A stretch of 64,000 nucleotides of DNA from Haematococcus lacustris (Eukaryota; Chlorophyta; Chlorophyceae; Chlamydomonadales; Haematococcaceae). The translations under genes and the position numbers were made by a program. Below the pieces are notes generated by a model. That model did no database searches and was not told where the DNA came from. It was given only the letters and a program-made list of their open reading frames with translations. Position 1 is the stretch's first letter. The number at the start of each line of letters is the position of its first letter. The stretch covers positions 2,983,491-3,047,490 of the forward strand of contig JASKMD010000028.1 in assembly GCA_030144725.1 (NCBI GenBank), given 5' to 3'. This document shows positions 29,529-41,000 of this stretch, in pieces.

Positions 29529-30574
29529 AGATCGGGGGATCCTGGTGCAGGCGGCGGGTTTAGCTCCTAGGGCAGGCAGCAGTTGAGTGAAGTGTGATGC
29601 TTGGGAAAGCATGGTGCTATCACGTGTTGCTGGTAAAGCTGCCCATGTGCATACATCCCTAGTGGCATGGCCCTCATGGCTAACCCAGAGATGTAAGGAG
29701 ATTACCTACAGGGTTTTAGGCTGCAGGCGATTCCTCATGCATGACAGTGTGCTGTCAGCGATGCCCGTGGCTGTCGAAAGTAGGCACTCGAGGACTCATG
29801 TATGATGGAAAGCACTGAAACCGCCAACGTACAGGCTTCTCCGTCGTACTCCCTTATATATCTTTACTACCGCATTTCGCCATTACGTGCACACAAGCAA
29901 GGATGCGTGTAAGGTAGGAATCCAGCATCGATCATCAGCATACTGCACGCATGCCATTGTTTGCATGTGGACATGTTGTCAGTCCAACATCGTAAAGGAA
30001 CCTATCCCATCTCCCTTACGCTTAGCTACAACTGTTAGAGTGATGACGGGGACGCCGATGCATCGCACATATGCAACAGTTCAGAAGTGAAAACGGTCAC
30101 ACAGTCGCACAACAGCCTTTTTTATTCACTGCCTGCCACAACGAGGTTTGGTCCTATTATACCTGCGTCAGGCGTCTGTGTCAGTGGCTCTGAGGAAGAG
30201 GAGCCGCGGACTGGGGTGTACATTCCGTAAGTTAAGCACTCGCGTGTTGCGGGACAGATGGCTTAGCCAGCGGACTTGCGTAAGTAGGCGCAATAGATGA
30301 GGAGTGTGCGCGCCTAGGGTGCAAGGGCAGGCAGTTCACGCAAGCCCCCTGTATAAGCAGGCAGGCACTATCGAGTACGGCAAGGGCTGGGTAGGCTGAA
30401 CCCGGCATGTCGAAGGCCACCAAAGTTGCTGTGCCATTCCGGGCTGGAACCTATGTATGACAAGGCCTGCTTCTGACGCCCAGTGCACCCCTGATGAACA
30501 TGGTGCAACTTAAGCATTTTCCTATTCACTGGCTCGATCGCCATTGTCGTGTGCAGGGCTTACCGACCTACGGA
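29529..30574. other. intergenic region with AP4E 3' end
   Basis: A TGTAA at 29692-29696, 164 bases past the AP4E stop, is a likely polyadenylation signal. No other gene or repeat was recognised. The right part must contain the promoter of the secreted cysteine-rich protein. Confidence 0.45.
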
Positions 30575-33215
30575 ATGATGGCGCGGAATATGCTTGTCCC
30601 AGCGCTTCTTTTGAGCCTGGCATACACCGCCTTTGCGCAGCCTGCAAACATCAAATACACCGTGCCGCTGAGTAAGTGCCGCGAGGCAGCAATATTGCTG
30701 ATGTATCATGATGTGTTCCCGCTAACAACCCCTGCTCCATCCATTTGCAGACTTTAACGGCTCCTGCCCTGATGGACATGCGCTGCAAAACCATCTCGAT
30801 GCAAGCGGCGCCTTAACGGGGACCTGCGTCATCTGCCCGCCGGGCACTGCCACGTTGGATGGGCTTCGTTGCATTCCGTGTGCAGCTGGCTTCTTTGCAT
30901 TCACCTCGGGCATGAGGGAGTGCAGACCGTGCCTCCCCGGAACCATCAGCCTGACCGGGGCCCAGGCTTGCACAGGCTGCGCTGCTGGCACCTTCAACAG
31001 CCGTGTAGCAGGCACAGTATGCCAAATCTGCCCTGCAGGTAAGCTCAGGTGTATGATATGAACCTGTCTCATACCGAGGTCAACTATGTGGGTATGTCTT
31101 CTGTGTGCAGGTACAATTTCCGCTGCCAATGCTAGCTCGTGCACCCCCTGTGGCCCTGGGACCATTGCTGCTGCATCTGGCTCTAGTGCTTGTGTCAACC
31201 TGTAACGCAAACGAGTTTACACCATTCACCGCAGGCACAGTGTGCAGGTGCGATGGTTTCCAGCTGCCTGGTGGTTTGTCTCGACAGTTTCTTAACAATA
31301 CCAAGTGCTACTGTGGCTCGCATCACAGGAAGTGCGACCTAGGTTTCGTTTCTGCAGCTGGTGGTGCAGCTGTTTGTACTGCATGCCCAGTCGGACAATA
31401 CCGTGATGCAAGTGTCGCGGTATGCACAAACTGTCCAGCAGGGTTCTTTGCTTCACGCCCAGGTGAGTGTGGTTGGACATAAGGTGTGATATGGGGCTGT
31501 GGGTCCATAGTGTCACTAAGCAGCTGTTGTTGGCTCTCATTTGCAGGCTCTGTCAATTGCCAGCCCTGTCCTCGTGGCTTCCACTCAGCAGCCGGGCAGT
31601 CTTTTTGTATGCCCTGTGACATTGGAACAACATCACTGCCTGGCTCTGCATCATGCACGGCCTGCCCCAAAGGTAAGAGCCCAGGCTTAGTCATAGTACG
31701 AGGTAGCCCCAGCTGCTGACCCTTGTTGCTGGTATCCTGTAGGTACCTACGCTGATGAAGTTGGTCTGCCTGTGTGCTATCCTTGCCAGCCTGGTTCTTT
31801 TGCAAACACAACTGGGTTCAGCAACTGGTTAGTGCAAATACGCTTTTGCATTGTTGCGTCTGTATGGTCAGAGTGACGAACTGCATCCCTTGTTGTTGCT
31901 GTAGCACTGCATGCGCCCCTGGGAGCATCAGCTATTGGCCCAGTACCCAGTACTTGTTATGGAGCCCTGTTTCAGCCTTCCCTGTCAGTGCTGGTACCTC
32001 CAACCTCCTGAAGGTTTGTGATGAGATACACGCTGAGCTCTTGTTTGTTGATGTGGCTCCATCTAACCTGTCTTTGTCATTGATTGATGCAGGCTACCGC
32101 TGTCGATGATACTGATCCATGGATGTCTACCTGTCAGCTGTGCCCCGCTGGCATGAGGCAAAGCACATCTGGTCGCATTGCTTGCATTCCTTGCGAGCCT
32201 GGGACCTACTCAGACTCTGATGGTGCTACCACCTGCCTGGCATGCCCAAGAGGCTCCACTAACGCTGGCAATTCATCCAGCTGCAACGGGTGCCCTCCTG
32301 GGTCGTTTGCGGACATTGTGAGTAACACTTCCCTCTGCTCCTGGCTAGGTGCGGTGCAGGCTAGGTGCAGTGCTGACTGCTTGTTCCACATGTGCTCATG
32401 CAGGCATCGGGTCAGTGCAAGCCATGTGAAGCAGGTTATTACTCCAACACCACTGGAAACTTTGCTTGCACAGCCTGCCTGCCTGGTACCTTCAGCTACA
32501 CTGGCGCAACCGTGTGTTTGGACTGCCCCCGTGGCTGGGTTGCTCGCAACAATGCATCTTCCTCATGCACCATATGCCGTGCGGTAAGCCAGCTCTCTGC
32601 ATTGTGTTGGGCGTTGCATGTATGCCTGTGCGTTGTCATTGCACTTGAATGAAACATTTCATTGAATTTGTTCATTTCATGACGCAGGGCTTCATCTCAA
32701 ACAAACACGCACAAGGCACAGAATGCCTACCATGCCCTCCTGGAACTACGTCGTTCAATGGTGAGTCGATGCCAATAGACAGCCAGATCTGATCATGTCA
32801 GTGACCATGCCCAGGTGCATCACCACTAATTGTCTATGGTGTTTTCTCATGTTTTGCTGCAGCATCCGCTGCAACGGCTATTACTGGAGCGTTGGATGAG
32901 TGTATCCCATGCCCAATCAACTTCTTCTCAGACCGGCAAGCAGCAAGGAACTGCACGCCCTGCCCGGCAAATACACAAACATGCTCCTTTGGCTCAGTGC
33001 GATGCACGAGTAGCGCCTTTCGCTGTCCCCCAGCGCCACCCGCTGCTTCCCCTCGCCCCCCCTCACCACCTCCAAGGTCACCTCCTCCTTCTCCTCCTTC
33101 TCCCCCCCCTCGCCCCCCCTCTCCCCCCGCCCCCCCCTCCCCCTCTCCCCCACCCCCCCTCCCCCCCTCTCCCCCACCCCCCAACCCCCCCTCTCCCTCA
33201 CCCCCACCCCCTTGA
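30575..33215 (+). CDS. secreted cysteine-rich (ephrin-receptor/GCC2-GCC3-like) protein with Ser/Pro-rich tail
   Basis: The start MMARNMLVPALLLSLAYTAF is a strong signal peptide. Multiple exons then encode about ten repeats of the form CxxCxxGxxxxxxGxxxCxxC: CIPCAAGFFAFTSGMRECRP, CQPCPRGFHSAAGQSFCMPC, CIPCEPGTYSDSDGATTCLA, CKPCEAGYYSNTTGNFACTA and others. These resemble ephrin-receptor or GCC2/GCC3 cysteine-rich modules. The last exon (about 32862-33215) ends in an (SPPP)n tract like the hydroxyproline-rich glycoproteins of volvocine walls. No transmembrane helix is visible after the repeats, so secretion to the extracellular matrix is more likely than a membrane receptor. Several NxS/T sites lie inside the repeats. 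Exons near 31120-31470 and 31740-32010 are less certain. A TGTAA at 33800-33804 may end the transcript. Confidence 0.8.
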
Positions 33216-34780
33216 TTGGGACGTGTACGCTTTCGAGTGCCGTACTGCACCTAGCACCTGAGAGTCTTGCTGTCAATCCATCACCTCTCCGTGACCCTTC
33301 CTACATCCTTCCCAAGCCTAGGTTGCAGCGTGCTTGCAATGAGCATAGTGCTTTGCTACGCAGTTGAGATCGATTGCCCCAGGTGGTTTCTAGGGTCCTA
33401 TGACGTAGTTTCTCCTTGTCGGTGCGAACATGTGCACCTGAGCAGCTGATCAGCAGGAAACAAGGCAACCATGCACTGCATACGGTCACTGGACAACAAT
33501 GAATGCAATATCAGTACCTTCATCAGCAACTGGTAGCTGCCTGATTGGCTAGTCTTGTGTATGTGCACAACCTTGCCAGCTGCTGCTGCCAGACTGCTCT
33601 TCATCTTTCAATTTGCAGCCACGTCCACAGGCAAGAGCACTTTGACATTAGCTGTCATGAAACATCATGCTCCTGTTTTGTGCGTTGGCGTTCATTCCTT
33701 CCGGCTATAGTGACACTTCCCATCGCTAGGAGGCATTTGTGTACGGGCGGCATTACAATGCCTCGCAGAAGTATCATGTGTTGCGGCAAGTTGGATATGT
33801 GTAACACTCGTGTGATGGCTGACACCGTTTAGAGATAGGTGACTTACACCGCTTAAGCCGTCAGCCGTTGGGCTGCTTGGCCGACCCTAACCCTAACCCA
33901 CCGTTTAGATCGTCGGTCAGGGGTCCCGAACTATCAGAAAATGACAGGAAAGCCGACCCCTGGTAACCAAAACGACGCCGCGTCTCAGCCACGTGGTTTC
34001 TATTTATGTCTCGCACATCCCTGGATAGAGGACTCTGTCAGCTATGCGTTGTAACTTGTAACATCATATACTGTGCAGTCTGACGAGTGCTATCGCGGCT
34101 CAAATCTCCACATTCAAATTCATGCATTGTTTGCTCATGCGGGCCTCGTCGCGAGACACCGCTGCGACCGACGTGGCCCAGGAGCACCTGCGCACAGTGA
34201 GGCCCAGTCGCCACAGTCAAAACAATTCACATGGCATGCCATGCTCGGAAATGTACAAGGCTGCTGCGATGCTTGACCCCTTCGTGAACGGTACTGATGA
34301 TTTGGCCACTCTGCAAGGCCTCACATGGAGTGTAGGCAGTTGCTATGTTACCTTGCTTGGCAGGTCCAATCCCTCACGCCAGCCCTCCGCTTGCGTGTCG
34401 AGCTCGTGTCCAGCTGCGCTGTGTCCGCCTGCTCCTCAGCTGGAGTGGTGAGCAGCTCAGGGGATGCACCAGCACCAGCTGCCAGCAGCTGCCGGGGGGG
34501 GGGCAGCAGGAGGGGTGGGCAGCCCAGGGGCAGCGCCAGCACCAGCTGCCAGCTGCCGCCAGGGGGGGGGGGGCAGCAGGAGGGGTGGGCAGCCCATGGG
34601 CACAGCAGCTGTAACTCTGATGACCAGCACCTTGCCAAGCTTCTTGCATGTGCAGCCATGAAACTGCACGTGGATCGCATCGGCTCGTCGTAGCTGATCT
34701 GCATGCACAATGCATGATCAACATTGCTTGGCCTTGCCGAACCCTGGCCTGCACCATGCACCTACCACCACCACCTTCCG
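33216..34780. other. intergenic stretch with LINE scrap and short tandem repeat
   Basis: No gene was recognised. It contains the 65-bp LINE 3'-end insertion listed separately; a short block at 33925-33965 resembling one end of repeat family R (AAAATGACAGGAAAG, CCGACCCCTGGTA); and two copies of a roughly 70-bp unit at about 34465-34600 (CAGCACCAGCTGCCAGC then poly-G and GCAGCAGGAGGGGTGGGCAG). Confidence 0.5.
33834..33898 (-). mobile_element. 65-bp 5'-truncated LINE 3' end with target-site duplication
   Basis: Flanked by identical 11-bp CACCGTTTAGA (33823-33833 and 33899-33909). The inverted insert matches the 3' end of the LINE at 61643-61680, including CAACGGCTGACGGCTTAAGC and GGTGTAAG. Its 5' end carries GGGTTAGGGTTAGGG, which is not LINE body sequence. 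Confidence 0.7.
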
Positions 34781-36115
34781 CCCCGCCCCGCCCCGCCCCG
34801 CCCCGCCCCGCCCCGCCCCGCCCCGCCCCGCCCCGCCCCGCCCCGCCCCGCCCCGCCCCGCCCCGCCCCGCCCCGCCCCGCCCCGCCCCGCCCCGCCCCG
34901 CCCCGCCCCGCCCCGCCCCGCCCCGCCCCGCCCCGCCCCGCCCCGCCCCGCCCCGCCCCGCCCCGCCCCGCCCCGCCCCGCCCCGCCCCGCCCCGCCCCG
35001 CCCCGCCCCGCCCCGCCCCGCCCCGCCCCGCCCCGCCCCGCCCCGCCCCGCCCCGCCCCGCCCCGCCCCGCCCCGCCCCGCCCCGCCCCGCCCCGCCCCG
35101 CCCCGCCCCGCCCCGCCCCGCCCCGCCCCGCCCCGCCCCGCCCCGCCCCGCCCCGCCCCGCCCCGCCCCGCCCCGCCCCGCCCCGCCCCGCCCCGCCCCG
35201 CCCCGCCCCGCCCCGCCCCGCCCCGCCCCGCCCCGCCCCGCCCCGCCCCGCCCCGCCCCGCCCCGCCCCGCCCCGCCCCGCCCCGCCCCGCCCCGCCCCG
35301 CCCCGCCCCGCCCCGCCCCGCCCCGCCCCGCCCCGCCCCGCCCCGCCCCGCCCCGCCCCGCCCCGCCCCGCCCCGCCCCGCCCCGCCCCGCCCCGCCCCG
35401 CCCCGCCCCGCCCCGCCCCGCCCCGCCCCGCCCCGCCCCGCCCCGCCCCGCCCCGCCCCGCCCCGCCCCGCCCCGCCCCGCCCCGCCCCGCCCCGCCCCG
35501 CCCCGCCCCGCCCCGCCCCGCCCCGCCCCGCCCCGCCCCGCCCCGCCCCGCCCCGCCCCGCCCCGCCCCGCCCCGCCCCGCCCCGCCCCGCCCCGCCCCG
35601 CCCCGCCCCGCCCCGCCCCGCCCCGCCCCGCCCCGCCCCGCCCCGCCCCGCCCCGCCCCGCCCCGCCCCGCCCCGCCCCGCCCCGCCCCGCCCCGCCCCG
35701 CCCCGCCCCGCCCCGCCCCGCCCCGCCCCGCCCCGCCCCGCCCCGCCCCGCCCCGCCCCGCCCCGCCCCGCCCCGCCCCGCCCCGCCCCGCCCCGCCCCG
35801 CCCCGCCCCGCCCCGCCCCGCCCCGCCCCGCCCCGCCCCGCCCCGCCCCGCCCCGCCCCGCCCCGCCCCGCCCCGCCCCGCCCCGCCCCGCCCCGCCCCG
35901 CCCCGCCCCGCCCCGCCCCGCCCCGCCCCGCCCCGCCCCGCCCCGCCCCGCCCCGCCCCGCCCCGCCCCGCCCCGCCCCGCCCCGCCCCGCCCCGCCCCG
36001 CCCCGCCCCGCCCCGCCCCGCCCCGCCCCGCCCCGCCCCGCCCCGCCCCGCCCCGCCCCGCCCCGCCCCGCCCCGCCCCGCCCCGCCCCGCCCCGCCCCG
36101 CCCCGCCCCGCCCCG
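34781..36115 (+). repeat. perfect (CCCCG)267 satellite
   Basis: There are 1,335 bp of CCCCG with no deviation in the displayed sequence. The minus strand is (CGGGG)n, a dense potential G-quadruplex former, and the plus strand could form i-motif. All six frames are open, as (PAPPR)n on the plus strand and (GRGGA)n-type on the minus. These are not genes. Such an array is hard to size, so the true length may differ. Confidence 0.97.
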
Positions 36116-36516
36116 CCCCTGACCCGCCCCGCCCCTGACCGCCCCGCCCCTGACCGCCCCGCCCCTGACCGCCCCGCCCCTGACCGCCCCGCCCCTGACC
36201 GCCCCGCCCCTGACCGCCCCGCCCCTGACCGCCCCGCCCCTGACCGCCCCGCCCCTGACCGCCCCGCCCCTGACCGCCCCGCCCCTGACCGCCCCGCCCC
36301 TGACCGCCCCGCCCCTGACCGCCCCGCCCCTGACCGCCCCGCCCCTGACCGCCCCGCCCCTGACCGCCCCGCCCCTGACCGCCCCGCCCCTGACCGCCCC
36401 GCCCCTGACCGCCCCGCCCCTGACCGCCCCGCCCCTGACCGCCCCGCCCCTGACCGCCCCGCCCCTGACCGCCCCGCCCCTGACCGCCCCGCCCCTGACC
36501 GCCCCGCCCCTGACCG
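36116..36516 (+). repeat. 15-bp higher-order repeat CCCCGCCCCTGACCG, about 26 copies
   Basis: It begins directly at the end of the CCCCG array. Each 15-mer is three pentamers (CCCCG, CCCCT, GACCG), i.e. a trimer of diverged versions of the neighbouring unit. The units are almost identical to each other. The first junction unit has one extra C. Confidence 0.95.
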
Positions 36517-36519
36517 CCT

Positions 36520-37985
36520 CTGCTGTCCTCATTGGCGTCCCCCTCCCCTCTCCCCCCACCCATCTGGCTGGCATCCCTGTCCATCACTCCGCCACTTCCC
36601 TTGGCATCCAACAGGCCAACCCTACCCTCTCTTCCCCCACCCCTCGCCACACCAGAGCCACCCGAGCCTCTCTTAGACCTCCAAACACCCTCTCCCCTCA
36701 CACCGACCCAGCTACCTCCTCAGCCTGGGAGGAGCGCCTGAGGCAAGCCACCAAACACCTCCACCGTCTCAACGGCCTCCCCCTCTCTACCATGGGCAAG
36801 GGCATCGCCTCCTCCACCTATGCCCTTAGCACCTTCCTCTACCACGCCGAATTCTCGGGCCTACCACCTACTCTCCCTACCTTCACCCATTCTCTCTACC
36901 GCATTGTGGCCAAGCACCTCCCTTACCCCCTAGCCATGGGCCGTCCTGCTGACGGAGGCTTTGGCCTCCTACCTCTAAGAGAACACACCCAGGCTCGGCA
37001 CGCCGCCATGGCTACACGGCTTCTACACCACCTCATCAATGACCACACCTACTCCACCCTTCCCTCCCCGTCCCCCCCAACAGCCAATCCCACCCTTGAC
37101 CCCCCCCCCTTTACCCGCCCTACACCTACCCGTCCCTTCCTCTCTTTTATCCGTACCTTCCTCTCCAATCTCTGCCACACCCTTCACTCCCTCTTCTCCC
37201 GTTTTTTCACCCCCCTTCTCTCCTCCAGCCTACCACCTAGCCCCTCCCGAGACAGCCCCTCCCACCCTACCCAGCCTTCTCTTACCAACCCAAACACCCT
37301 CCCCCCTCCACCAACCCCCCCAACCCCCTCTCAATCATCCCCTTCATGGATCCCCCTAGCAGCCACCCTCCTCACCCACGCCTGTCCCTCTCTCCACCCT
37401 GCTCATACCCTCCTCCTCTCTACCCAAGCCACCGTCCCTGACATTTCTCGAGGCATCATAGGCCTCCCTGCACTCCACCAACCCCACCTACTCCCCCAAG
37501 GCATCATTACCCTCATGTGCCAAGCCCTCCAAGCCCTCGGCCCTTTATCCCTTCCCGCTACCTCTCACAACCAACCCCTCCCAGTTACACCAGTCCCCCT
37601 CCAACACCTTACCTCCCTCTCTTGGTCCTCACCCACCACCTCTGCCCCTCGGGTCTTCCCCACCCTCATTGGGACCCCTGTGAGGGTCTTCACCTCCATG
37701 CTCACTCCCCACATCACTTCTGCCCGCAAGCAGGCCCACATCTCTTACATCACCCAAGCTCTATCCACACCTCACCCACCTACCTCTCGAGCGCTAGCCC
37801 TTCAAGCTTTCACTACCAACCTTAACAAAGCCTGGAAGATTCCTTGCTCCAACCTCCTTAAAGAGACCCTTTGGCGCTTGAGCATCAATGCCATCCCTGG
37901 GAGCCGCATCACCCCCTGGTCTTGCCCTTGCGACCCCTCTCACCATCCCCGTCACAGCAGCCAACACAGCTTCTGGAGTTGCCAC
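36520..37985 (+). pseudogene. LINE ORF2 3' fragment (region after reverse transcriptase)
   Basis: Open frame with residues typical of the C-terminal third of algal non-LTR ORF2 proteins: HLAGIPVHHSATSLGIQQAN, WEERLRQATKHLHRLNGLPL, IASSTYALSTFLYHAEFSGL, KHLPYPLAMGRPADGGFGLL, and a final Cys/His stretch WSCPCD...HSFWSCHFF resembling the zf-RVT region. No reverse-transcriptase motifs remain, because the left end abuts the satellite. The right end stops inside the Cys/His region at about 37985, where sequence of the next element begins. Codon use is C-rich and differs from the 59-kb LINE, so this is another family. Confidence 0.65.
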
Positions 37986-38090
37986 TTTTTCGGTTTGCGA
38001 AAACCGACGAAGTTTTCTGGAACACGCACGCATCCATCGCGAGAACAGTGAACAGCATTGAAACCAGCTCGTTATTTGACGCCGTGAGAT

Positions 38091-41000
38091 ATGTGGACCG
38101 CCACTTGGACACCCTGGACGCTCGCCGCGGCCAGCCACTGCAAACCCGCAGTGCCGAGTAAGCCTCGTAAAACATACATGTGCCTGTGCATAGCGTTGGT
38201 CCTGATCGCCCTGCAGCTGAACTATCGCTGCTTTGGCCTGGGGTCACGAAGGACGCAGGCACACTCATCGCTAATGAGCAGCTCCAGCCCAACCTATCGC
38301 GTTGAATACGAGAGGTTTCATGTTCGACACTGCCTCTCTACATGTCAGCCTGCCTGGACTTGCATGCCTGACTGTTGTAAGCTGAAGGGCACAATGAGCC
38401 TCAGCAAGGGTGTGCACTCGGAGAAACAATCGGAGACACCCTTTGGAGATAACTCGGAGAAACATTCGGAGTCATTACTTGAAGAGAACTCGGAGACCAC
38501 AACTCGGAGACACAACTCGGAGACCACAATTCGGAGACCACAACTCGGAGACCACAACTCGGAGACCACAACTCGGAGACACAACTCGGAGACACAACTC
38601 GGAGACCACAACTCGGAGACCATAACTCGGAGACACAACTCGGAGACACAACTCGGAGACAACTCGGAGAATAAACAACTTGGTGAAGGATGGAAATCAT
38701 CACAAACTATCCAGAGACAGCTAGGGGCTTGCCAACCTTGGTGGTCCCAGCTGAGACAAACGAAAGTCATCACCATTTGGAGACGCATGGTCCGGGCCAA
38801 CACCGGCTGGACATGCAACACCTCACTGTCCCTGCTCCTTACACCATGCAGGCCCCTACCTCTACACTCAGAACACACTCCAGAGGTACATCTCAACGCA
38901 CCTGAAATGCAGCACAGACCTGCACATGCTGGCCTGCTGCCCCGCACCAGGTACCCACACGCCCACACCAACGAGCTTGAGGATATGCAGCCGTGCGAAC
39001 AGCCCAGCACGCTTCCAGGACCAGACATGTATGCACCACATGCTGGCCTGCTGCCCCACACCAGGTACCCACACGCCCACAACAGTGAGCCGGAGGATGC
39101 GCAGCCGGGTGAACAGCCCAGCAAGCGGCCAGGACCAGCCACGCTTGCACCACATGCTGGCCTGCTGCCCTGCACCAGGTACCCCTATGCCCACACCAAC
39201 AACCCAGAGGATGAGCAGCCTTGTGATCAGCTCAGCACGCTGCCAGGACCAGCCAAGTATACACCACATGCTGACCCGCTGCCATGCACCAGGTACCCCC
39301 ATGCCAACACCAAAGAGTCGGAGGATGAGCAGCTGTGTGCACAGCCCAGCATGCTGCCAGGACCAGCTGTGTATGCACCACACGCTGGCATGCCGCCCCG
39401 CTCCAGGTACCCCCATGCCCACACCAATGGAGTGAAGGATGAGCAGCCATGTGAGCAGCTACATGGCAGACTGATACCCCATGGACCACCCATACATGAT
39501 CTATATGTTGACGTGTTGCCTCTAGATATAAACAAAGTGGTGGGGGGCAAGGCATATCTCATTCACATTACCATAGCTCTCTTTAGCATGCTCGGGCTCC
39601 ATCTTTGTACCCCTCCCCAACGCACCCAGGTTACCACCCCCTCCCAATCCAAGGCGTGCTTGCTCAAACATATCAAGAGAGTGCGTAGGTGGAAGGGTGT
39701 CATTGTTATAACAGCCCTCCCCCTCTGCCCATACCTGGATGGCAGCGCCCCACGGCACAACGCTCTACTTTGTCTCTCTGTGTGCATGGACAATTGGACT
39801 ACACATGGACACTTTACCCATAGTGGGCCAAGGGCCTCCCTTATCGTCCACCACTACAACACAACGTTGCATCGCTACACTATTTATAAGATAGGCATCA
39901 CTAGCAAGCAGGGTGTGCACAATACCATGCTACCCTCTTGCTTGCTGGCTACGGCTACACAATGGCTAATCGACATCACCACAGTTTACTCCACTATTGC
40001 CCTCGTTTACATGGCCTGGCTACTGCTAGCCGCTGGGGATGTCGAAGCGAACCCCGGCCCAACCAACGAGCACTACATGCAGGCCAGACATAGCTCCGCG
40101 TGCCAGGTTTATTCCTTGAATAATGCAGCGGGACATGAATGGGTCACCATGCAAGACATAGACATATTTTACGAGAACAGGCTCCTTCAGTTTACTGATC
40201 AGTTTGAGCGCGGCGCATGGTTAATGGCAAGAGGTGTTGACGGCTATTCCGACGAAGTCATTGAGATGTACTTACGTATCCACTACGGCCTAGCAGTTCA
40301 GAGCATTGCCCAACTCAACCAACCCAGTGACTGGTCTGCTGACAACCTGGGAAACCTCGCCGGCCAATACGGTACACACACATTTTTGTGCAAAAAGCCA
40401 GGCCATAGCATGGCCATGAAGTGCATTGACGGCGCATGGAACCTACTGGACTCCATGGAAACAACACCGACGCCCCTCTCTCACATCCCTATTGCGACTA
40501 TGCAAACTATGCATCAACTCTTTGTCATCACGCCCAACACCCGCTCACGGGAACAGATGCGCATGTGCGCTGAAAAGGACATCCATCACATCATCAGCCA
40601 TGTAGAACAAACAGGACACGGTCACAACGCCACAGCAGTCGACCCCGCTCACTCCACAGTAACGGCCCGTAACCTAGACCCCAGCTACATGGAAAGGCAA
40701 TACGACGAATGTTGCCTAGTACATGCTTTCAACATGGCCATGGGAAAAAAATGTATTGACTACCACGCAGTCATCAGCCACTGCAAGCAGCTAGCCGAGC
40801 ACCTACAACACTTAGCACAAGAAGCACGAGCCGCAGGGCACACAATCCAAACCCTCAAAACCGACCATATCTACCATGCGAGAGGCAAGTTCTCATCGGA
40901 CACACTGAATCACTATCTTCACCGCAAACACCATGAGATGCACATGTACCTGCATCCAGCCTCAACCTACCTACCCACCCAGAGTATCACCCCTGAGACG

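Noticed and set aside
34374..36701. Very long open frames (up to 775 residues) of Pro/Ala/Arg or Gly/Arg/Ala repeats
   Set aside because: They exist in every frame because a 5-bp unit without stops is repeated 267 times. There is no start context or conserved domain.
38905..39440. CRISPR-like array from regularly spaced repeats
   Set aside because: Units are contiguous, in frame and diverged along their whole length. There is no short identical repeat with unique spacers, and the genome is eukaryotic.
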